Assembly (NCBI GenBank): GCA_030248215.1
Contig: JASANG010000778.1
Location: 137,501 to 201,500 of the forward strand
Source of the DNA: Enoplolaimus lenunculus
Lineage: Eukaryota > Nematoda > Enoplea > Enoplida > Thoracostomopsidae
Length of the DNA: 64,000 nucleotides
Direction: 5' to 3'
Shown: in pieces, positions 58,201-64,000 of the stretch
How the letters are laid out: the number at the start of each line of letters is the position of its first letter
How positions within the stretch are numbered: the first letter of the stretch is position 1
Translations under genes and position numbers: made by a program
Notes under the pieces: generated by a model
What the model was told of the DNA's origin: nothing
The model's database searches: none
Seen by the model: the letters and a program-made list of their open reading frames with translations, nothing else

Positions 58201-60706
58201 ATATTGAAACATAAGATACTCCATTTTACAACGATCAACTGATTCACTTTGTATGTATTTGCAATTGGTGCAGCGAGGATTCTGGTTTTCGAACACCAGT
58301 CCACATTAATTGCTTACAATTTTGTTTTCAATTTTATGACTAAACTAGCATTTAATTTTTAACACAAATATATAAAAATTAGTCAAAGTTATTGAAGTGG
58401 CCATGGCTAATACGGCCCCTATTGGCTATCAACGCCTTTGAGTATTTAAAAACAGTCGAACGCTAACCTTCTGGGTTGCATACAGAATTCGGCGCTGCAC
58501 ACTGTTCATCAATAGTGCAGCGTTCACCAAGATTGACCGGTTCCCAACATTGGCCGTTGTGGTAGAAAGCGCTGAGCGATTTGCATGCTCGTGGACAGCA
58601 TACAGACGTTGATTCGCCTTGACCAACGCTAACCTGCTGACAATAATGAGTATCTAAAGGGCACTGAGTCCTTCGCACTCGATTAAATGGAGATTGAAAG
58701 GCGCCACGATGACAATTTAATGGAAGAGCCGCGCCTATTGGACAAGCAGACGTTGGCTTTGGGCAACAATGGCCAGTCCGCGAACGTGGTGCTTGTAGAA
58801 ATGGCCGTCGAAATGGTTCGTAGACCTGGCAGTAAGCATCATCAGAGCATCCCACATCTTCGTAATCCGTCGGGAAAACTGGTCTTCCGAACAGACCGCT
58901 GCCAAGTAGAGTGGTCAATCCACTAAATGGAGCCCTAGAATTTTGACTTATTGTTTGATCGGTCTTTGGCTCTTGGGAACACTCAATTGGTTTGCCGTTA
59001 TATTGTGGAGGATCGCCAAACGGGCACCCACGACCTACAAAAACGAATAAATCTATAAATCACGGTGCCAGGCAACTGAATTCAGGTTTTCAATTGAGGC
59101 TTTTGAGCAAAGTGTATAATAGAAAGACAATGTAACACCGTTAGGCAATAGTTTTACTTCTACTGGCGGAGTCTGATTTGACTCAGCTTGTGTAGTCCCG
59201 AAAAGCCTATTTCGGAGAGAATCAATTTGACTCACCATTTTTTGCAGTGTGCGTTGTTATCAAAAACACTGAAACATACTTTCTGTAATACAACTGCGAT
59301 TGTTGTTGCCTTGTCGAAAACCTTCCAAGCATTCACAGATTGCGTCAGTTGAGCAACCAGAAAACGCAGCTGCGCACTCGTGATGGCTGGTGCAGTTTTC
59401 GCCAAGGCTTTTGGCTGAAACAGGAAAACTATCGGTGCTTGTGTTTACTTGCTCCGCACACTTGTGTTGATTTGAGAGAAGGCAAACATTTTCCATTTAA
59501 TAATACATTACTGCTTGCTATTTTACTAAGCCTACGCTTAAGCTTCGGCTTAGCGTTGAATTTGAGAAAGTCAACAGGTGTCAAATTTTCAGAAAATATT
59601 TTTTAAATTTTAAAGGTCGTTGTAACCAATTTCCCCTCTGTCAAAAGCAAGTCGTTTTTGTTGATAAGAGTGATGAATGTATATGAGTAAATTGAACAAA
59701 GGTTACGTCAATATTTTACGAAGAATATGGTAAGGGTACTGTAACGATCGAACAAGTTGTGCAGTGACGAAAACTGTCATGAGAATATATCAATTAAAAA
59801 ATATCACCATTATCGGGTATAAAAATTGAAAAAATTGCCCAAAATTTCAAGCAAATAAAAAAAACTGGCCCATTAACGTGAAGGGGGGAGAAGAGAAAAG
59901 ATTTGAGGAAAAAAAAAAAAAAAAAAAAAAAACCCCCCCCACCCCCCAAGCGAAAAACTTATACTTGCAGTCATATTCCTTAAGAAATCCGTACAAACGT
60001 TCCATGCGAAACTTATGCAAAAGTATTTTTCAAATGGAATATTTTTAAGTAAAATGATAAATAAACAATTTTTTGCTCTGTTGAGATATAACAAACCGTA
60101 CTTGGCTGACTAAAAGATCCAAACACCCCCCGATGTTTATTCGCGTCCAGAGCGCCAGAACACTGAAAATACCATTGTTCAATAATTTAGTAAAACAACA
60201 TTGTGCAAATTAGCGAAATTTAATTTTGACGATGTCCATTTTCTTGAACTTTAATTGAACCTACTTGGTTGACCAAACGATCCAAAAATTCCCGGCAGAC
60301 CGGCTCCAGCACCAGGAATTAGTACGCCGTTCGGTGAGCCAGGCCCAAATGGACCGCGTGCCAGTGATCGACTGAGCGTTTCCAGCGGACCAAAAATGTT
60401 TCCGCCCATCAAGTGTGACAACCGCTCAAACGGACCGTTGGAGTTGCCGAATCGAAGCCCTGGTTCACCATCTACGCCTTGCCTAATTTGACCGGATCCT
60501 AACAGTTTTGTTAAGTCACTAAACGGACTGTTGAAACGCTTCTGACTGCTACTGAAACCGGGTTCACTTTCAGTTAATTGATTGCTTGTTCCAGTCAAAA
60601 TATTGCCAAACATATCAACAAACGCGTCACCAAGCGGAATCAGGCTGCGGTCTTGAGAGTAGGATAAATGAATCATACTAATTAATATAACGACAACAAA
60701 CTTCAT
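55228..60706 (-). CDS. secreted cysteine-rich protein with EB/EGF-like and lustrin-type modules, six exons, 492 aa
   Basis: Exons from the start: 60706-60265, 59414-59280, 59034-58468, 57320-57270, 56311-56180, 55379-55228 (TAA). All five introns are phase 1 and the total is 1479 nt. Residues 1-17 are a signal peptide (MKFVVVILISMIHLSYS). Residues to 147 are Gly/Phe/Pro-rich without cysteine. Residues 150-190 form an EB/EGF-like unit (SLGENCTSHHECAAAFSGC); 193-340 hold two lustrin-type repeats, each closing in CCP; 345-398 form a second EB unit (LGERCTIDEQCAAPNSVC); 399-442 and 443-492 are two more lustrin repeats ending DICCQ and GGLCCK. Such nematode proteins are extracellular and possibly matrix-bound or inhibitory; the role is unknown. 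A splice donor overlapping the stop could extend it to 52198. Confidence 0.82.
55510..55600. repeat. decayed telomere-type repeat patch
   Basis: ttaggcttaggttgagg and, further on, catgcctaagccttta lie in opposite orientations around ctcagccttagtcgtag. It is probably a relic of the telomere-repeat MITE family without recognisable ends, just upstream of the last exon of the cysteine-rich gene. Confidence 0.4.
55881..56076 (+). mobile_element. CAGGGCCG hAT-type MITE
   Basis: Ends tagggtcggagcagcc and tgtctgctccggttctg. The flanking 8-mers ttttcagc and tcatcagc agree at 6 of 8 positions. The interior gctcgctcgcttcgctcgcg is palindromic. It lies in intron 5 of the cysteine-rich gene. Confidence 0.75.
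56312..57269 (-). other. intron 4 of the cysteine-rich gene
   Basis: About 1 kb with no clear exon. A minus-strand frame at 57008-57259 has four cysteines but lacks splice signals and module spacing, so it was not used. A short g-run (about 56338-56345) is the only simple repeat. Confidence 0.5.
57416..57609 (+). mobile_element. hAT-type MITE with internal TTAGGC array
   Basis: Ends ggcccatgtaaaagatcagg and ccctgttcttttacattggc plus the final c. The flanking 8-mers atcttcca and atcttcaa agree at 7 of 8 positions. The interior has clean cttaggcttaggcttagg runs. It lies in intron 3 of the cysteine-rich gene. Confidence 0.87.
57999..58184. mobile_element. Harbinger-like MITE with GC-rich interior
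   Basis: The inverted ends gggttgcgtcatactt and aagtatagcacaaccc are flanked by TTA on both sides (57996-57998 and 58185-58187), the target preference of PIF/Harbinger elements. The interior is far richer in GC than its surroundings, with repeated gacggacggcgccgg units that can pair with ccggcgccgtccgtc on the left. It lies in intron 3 of the cysteine-rich gene. Confidence 0.8.
59155..59250 (-). mobile_element. half copy of the CACTGC MITE
   Basis: ggcggagtctgatttgactc runs to the end caccattttttgcagtg, identical to one arm of 51775-51975. It lies in intron 2 of the cysteine-rich gene, 30 bases from exon 2. Confidence 0.7.
59415..60264 (-). other. intron 1 of the cysteine-rich gene
   Basis: Donor gtaggt, acceptor tgtttcag. 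It contains a small decayed telomere-type patch (59527-59556, ctaagcctacgcttaagc) and the homopolymer tract at 59908-59948. No exon is seen. Confidence 0.6.
59908..59948 (+). repeat. poly-A followed by poly-C tract
   Basis: About 23 consecutive A residues are followed directly by a C-rich run with one A in it. Long homopolymers of this kind are prone to sequencing and assembly error, so the exact length is doubtful. Confidence 0.8.
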
Positions 60707-61241
60707 TATAAAAAGTAATTTTTTAAATTTGAAATCTGAAACGATATAATAGTCAGCTTGCTAAACAAGGGTTATACAGATAATTTTAAGTTTTATCTAA
60801 ACAGCCATGCATATTCGAAAACTTACAGGTAAATTCTGAGACAGTGTTCCTTTACAATATAACTTTTGAGTTCAAACTTTAGATGAACTTTGATTGTATT
60901 TTGATTTTTACACTGATCCGTTCGTAGTTGAATTTTAAATTATATATCTTACAAGTGGCACGCTTACTTCGAAAACATTATGCCACGTGTACATATAGGT
61001 TTGTAGCTTATTAAATATGTGTTGGTTTGAGCAATATTAGTGTCATGAAAGTTAAGTATGCACCGGTTATTATGAAAATTACATTAAATGAGATAGTTCT
61101 TGGCCAAAATTTTAAAATGTTCCTTGTTAAGCACAAACACAACAATACAAAGTTAGGTACATTAGCCAGTACAACGAGGTACTTACATTTGCAGTATTAT
61201 GCTACCATCAAGTAACACTCGAAAACGTCAAGTTATCCTTC

Positions 61242-61404
61242 GGGCCTGTAGCTAAACAGGAGCCAAGAAGAACTTAGCGCACTCTGGAAAACTTGTGGCT
61301 CCTCTGGAAAACTTTTCAACCTTGATTGTAAGTCAACGAAATCCTTTGCATACGCCTCCTGAAAAATTTTAGTACCCCAGCACGTTGAGCTGTCTGCTGG
61401 CCTG
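61242..61404 (+). repeat. GTAGCCAG-family repeat, decayed
   Basis: Starts gggcctgtagctaaacagg, contains ggaaaacttttcaaccttga and cctgaaaaattttagtaccc, and ends tgtctgctggcctg. Weakly similar to 54287-54442. Confidence 0.45.
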
Positions 61405-62045
61405 TTACAACTCTCAGTTCAAGTAACACGAACATTTCGTACCTACAGCCTCACTCGCACACCGTCATATGTTTGCGTTTGACAAATACTGCCACAGGAA
61501 AACGTTCAGTTGACAATAAAGTTACAATGCAAAGGTTTTATAAATAGCATTTACTATACAATTTTTAACGATTCAGTGCTATTGTCACGCTTGTATTTTA
61601 AGGATATAAATATTAAATGCTAAATCTAATACGTTGAAATTCTTGCTACACAATTCGCGTAAACTTTGAAATGCACCAATGAATGGTGAAAAAGCTTACA
61701 ACGCGAAGCGATTGGTCAAATTTGGCCAAAATCTAAAAAATTTTGTTTCAACACTTAAAACTTCAAAATGTGTTGATGCGAATAAGTCACAAAGCAATTT
61801 TCAGTGAACCAAGCTTAAGAGATCTAAGCACGTGAGTGAACTTATAATATGCGCAAGTAGAATTGGTTGCGCTGTATTGAGCAATTACGGTTTCCATGAC
61901 CGGAGTGCAACTGCTCTCTCTTTTGCACCTGTCCGCTAGCTCCTATCATAGTTGGAGCATATCAGCCGGTATACAAACCCGAGGGACGTTGCTGCCCATT
62001 TGGGCCTCGCCCTGGATGAAACGAACGAAGACTGAGCCACTGCTA

Positions 62046-62069
62046 CAACAACAACAACAACAACAACAG
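62046..62069 (+). repeat. (caa)n microsatellite
   Basis: About eight CAA units; encodes Gln in a short plus-strand frame that has no other support. Confidence 0.8.
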
Positions 62070-62665
62070 ATTTCTCCAGCACTCATATTAATATTTTTAT
62101 TACTGAAAATCGAATACGAGATATTACTTAAACATTCATTCAGCACAAAAACTAAAGTTGTGATAAGATAATAAAAACTAAGCAATCGCTATCACACACC
62201 CACCAAGTTGTCTTTTTATTGTTGAAAAAAGTGTATTTATGAAAAAATATGCTTTAAAATAACGCTAAAAAGTTAACTAAAATTTTTCATATTTCACCAG
62301 TCGATTGAAATATTAAAGGTGCACAACAGTTAAATAACACGTGAAAAAGCAAATATTCTACAGTAAATTGTAAAAAATATTGCACAAGCGTTAATAGTAC
62401 ACAATGCAAAGTATACGGATGTAGCATTCTTTCGATTTTTATGAATAAGTAAATATCAACGCGATTCCTACTAAAACGGCGAGTGAGTTCACGCATCAGG
62501 TGGCACTTTAAAGTACCGGAAGTAGGCAAATGAAACCACACAAAATGAGAAGACTAAATGAATCTTTTATTAAAATCTGTTGTTCTTGATACGTGTCATG
62601 AAAGACAGTTTGTCAAGTGTAACAAGCAAAACGCTGAACACAACAAAAATACAGTTTTTTCAATA

Positions 62666-62950
62666 TTAGGAGCCAATTATGGCTAATCGGGCACCAGTAC
62701 CGTGCTTAGTGTTCCTCCAAACCAACGTTTGAAGGAAGTCTGGGCTAAAACAGCTACGTCCCATAGATGTTAAAAACTCAGAACTAGAACTTAAACGCTT
62801 TTTGAGGTGATTGAGCATCAAAAACAAACCGCCGCTTGCTTCTCGGCATTGAATTTTTTGAAAATGGTTTTCACGCAGCAGATAAATTGAATCCGTCCAA
62901 AACCGCTCTACATACAGCAGCGCCAGCTGATTTTTAACCAATTGGGCCTC
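62666..62950 (-). other. open frame of unknown status
   Basis: A minus-strand frame of some 90 codons with fairly gene-like codon choice (ERFWTDSIYLLRENHFQKI; FLTSMGRSCFSPDFLQTLVW). It has no ATG at its head, no recognised domain and no clear acceptor. It could be a terminal exon of a gene reaching beyond the window or a decayed repeat. Confidence 0.25.
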
Positions 62951-64000
62951 GAAATGTTGTTTTTAAAGCCAAACCGGGCAACCTTATGAACCGCCCCTGT
63001 TGAGCAAGGCCCGAAGATTACAACTTTTGATTGATTTGGTTATGTTAACAGGAAGCTAAATATGTCTTCATGAAAGCTTTCGATTCCTGAAACTGTACAA
63101 TTTTACTGGTTGAAATTTTTTGCCTAAAAATTGGCATTGGTGCAGTACAATTTTAACGTATTACGAATACAAAATGTAGAGCTAAAGCCGGTCAATGAAC
63201 AAACAACCAGTTGTCGTTGGATTCGTAAATAATTCAGTTAGCGGTCTGCTAGTATGAGAGTTCAGCCTTCAACATAGCTTGGCTGAAACGCCTCCCCATC
63301 CGTGTGTCAAGGATTTTAATTCCAGCTTGAAAACAGCTTCTCGATAAAGGTTTAACGTTGGAGCGACCGTATTTCACCCTCGCCTCCCTTCCGAATAATT
63401 TCGGCCCTGTAAACATCAAGCCGCAATGTTTAGGCCGCTTTGACACACGAGATACGGTAAAAAGTATACAAGCGAACTGTAGACAGAATATTAAAATGCA
63501 AAACCACAACAATCCTCGATGGTGACTCAGTATTCCGTTTATAAATTTAGACTTTAAAATTAGACTGTATATGCAGCATTTATAGTAATGCGAATGTATG
63601 AAACTGCGCCCTAATTTTGACAATAAATTGTCTCGTACTCGAACAATATAGACATACATATATAATATATAAGTACATGTCGCAGCCAAAGTCGTAATTC
63701 AACCCAATTCCGAATTAGGATGGAGCAAAGCAGAATTATGATTTTGGCTAGCATCACAGGGCGGAGTTATGTCTGATAAAGCTGTGCGTTTTCTGATTCG
63801 TTACTTGATAGGTGTAATGCAAGTGTATCCCACTTATAGCTTTGTGAAGCAAATTAAACTCGTCGGTAGTCAACAAGTAGCGATTACTTACCCAATCAAA
63901 AAAGAGTATTTGCATCAGTTAATCGCATTTGAGTATTGCATGAACGTAGCAACCAATGAGATGGCGTGCACTTATAGCAGAGAAATAATTACGCCTACTA

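Larger units (their letters stand above)
60707..64000. other. right flank, no firm gene
   Basis: AT-rich DNA upstream of the cysteine-rich gene. It contains a GTAGCCAG repeat (61242-61404), a (caa)n run (62046-62069) and two minus-strand frames of doubtful status (62666-62950 and 63249-63520). No promoter element of the cysteine-rich gene is clear; aaaagtaattttttaaattt just before its ATG is simply AT-rich. Confidence 0.5.

Noticed and set aside
61896-62171. Plus-strand frame with a Gln run
   Set aside because: The Gln run is a (caa)n microsatellite, and the rest has neither domain nor splice context.

Overview
The window looks like nuclear DNA from a repeat-rich nematode. A cuticle-collagen gene with the nematode-type N-terminal domain, nematode-style splice acceptors (TTTTCAG and variants) and many degenerate copies of the nematode telomere hexamer TTAGGC all point that way. 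The long, repeat-filled introns would suit an enoplean (Dorylaimia/Mermithida-like) genome, but that placement is only an inference.

Three host genes can be built exon by exon, with every splice phase agreeing. (1) 377-3269, + strand: a four-exon cuticle collagen of 312 residues with a TATA box upstream. (2) 6964-31900, + strand: a sixteen-exon gene for a type I membrane protein of 1442 residues with signal peptide, NIDO, AMOP, VWD-like, Sushi, transmembrane segment and cytoplasmic tail. This is the Mesh/SUSD2 family, and the VWD GDPH motif reads GAGH here. (3) 60706-55228, - strand: a six-exon gene for a secreted cysteine-rich protein of 492 residues with EB/EGF-like and lustrin-type modules separated by phase-1 introns. 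One further coding-like exon lies downstream of it at 52198-51992.

Two related LTR elements, each with 1.2-kb LTRs, TG...CA ends and perfect 5-bp target duplications, occupy 14925-23921 (inside intron 7 of the Mesh-like gene, antisense to it) and 36873-45518 (between genes). Both seem to carry only a long Gag-like coding region (capsid-like part, two CCHC knuckles, long coiled coil) and no visible protease, reverse transcriptase or integrase. The first is broken; the second looks whole in its Gag frame. By eye each LTR pair differs at about a dozen positions, so both insertions are fairly recent.

The rest is dominated by small non-autonomous DNA elements that fill introns and intergenic DNA. 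They include hAT-type MITEs with 8-bp duplications whose interior is a degenerate TTAGGC array; a second hAT-type family (ends CAGGGCCG); TA-flanked palindromic MITEs of three kinds; a GTAGCCAG family; a TTA-flanked Harbinger-like MITE; mini-Helitrons (TC...CTAG with a 3' hairpin); one long fold-back; and tRNA-derived fragments. No CRISPR array, rRNA or intact tRNA gene was seen. The right end, 60707-64000, holds only weak coding candidates.
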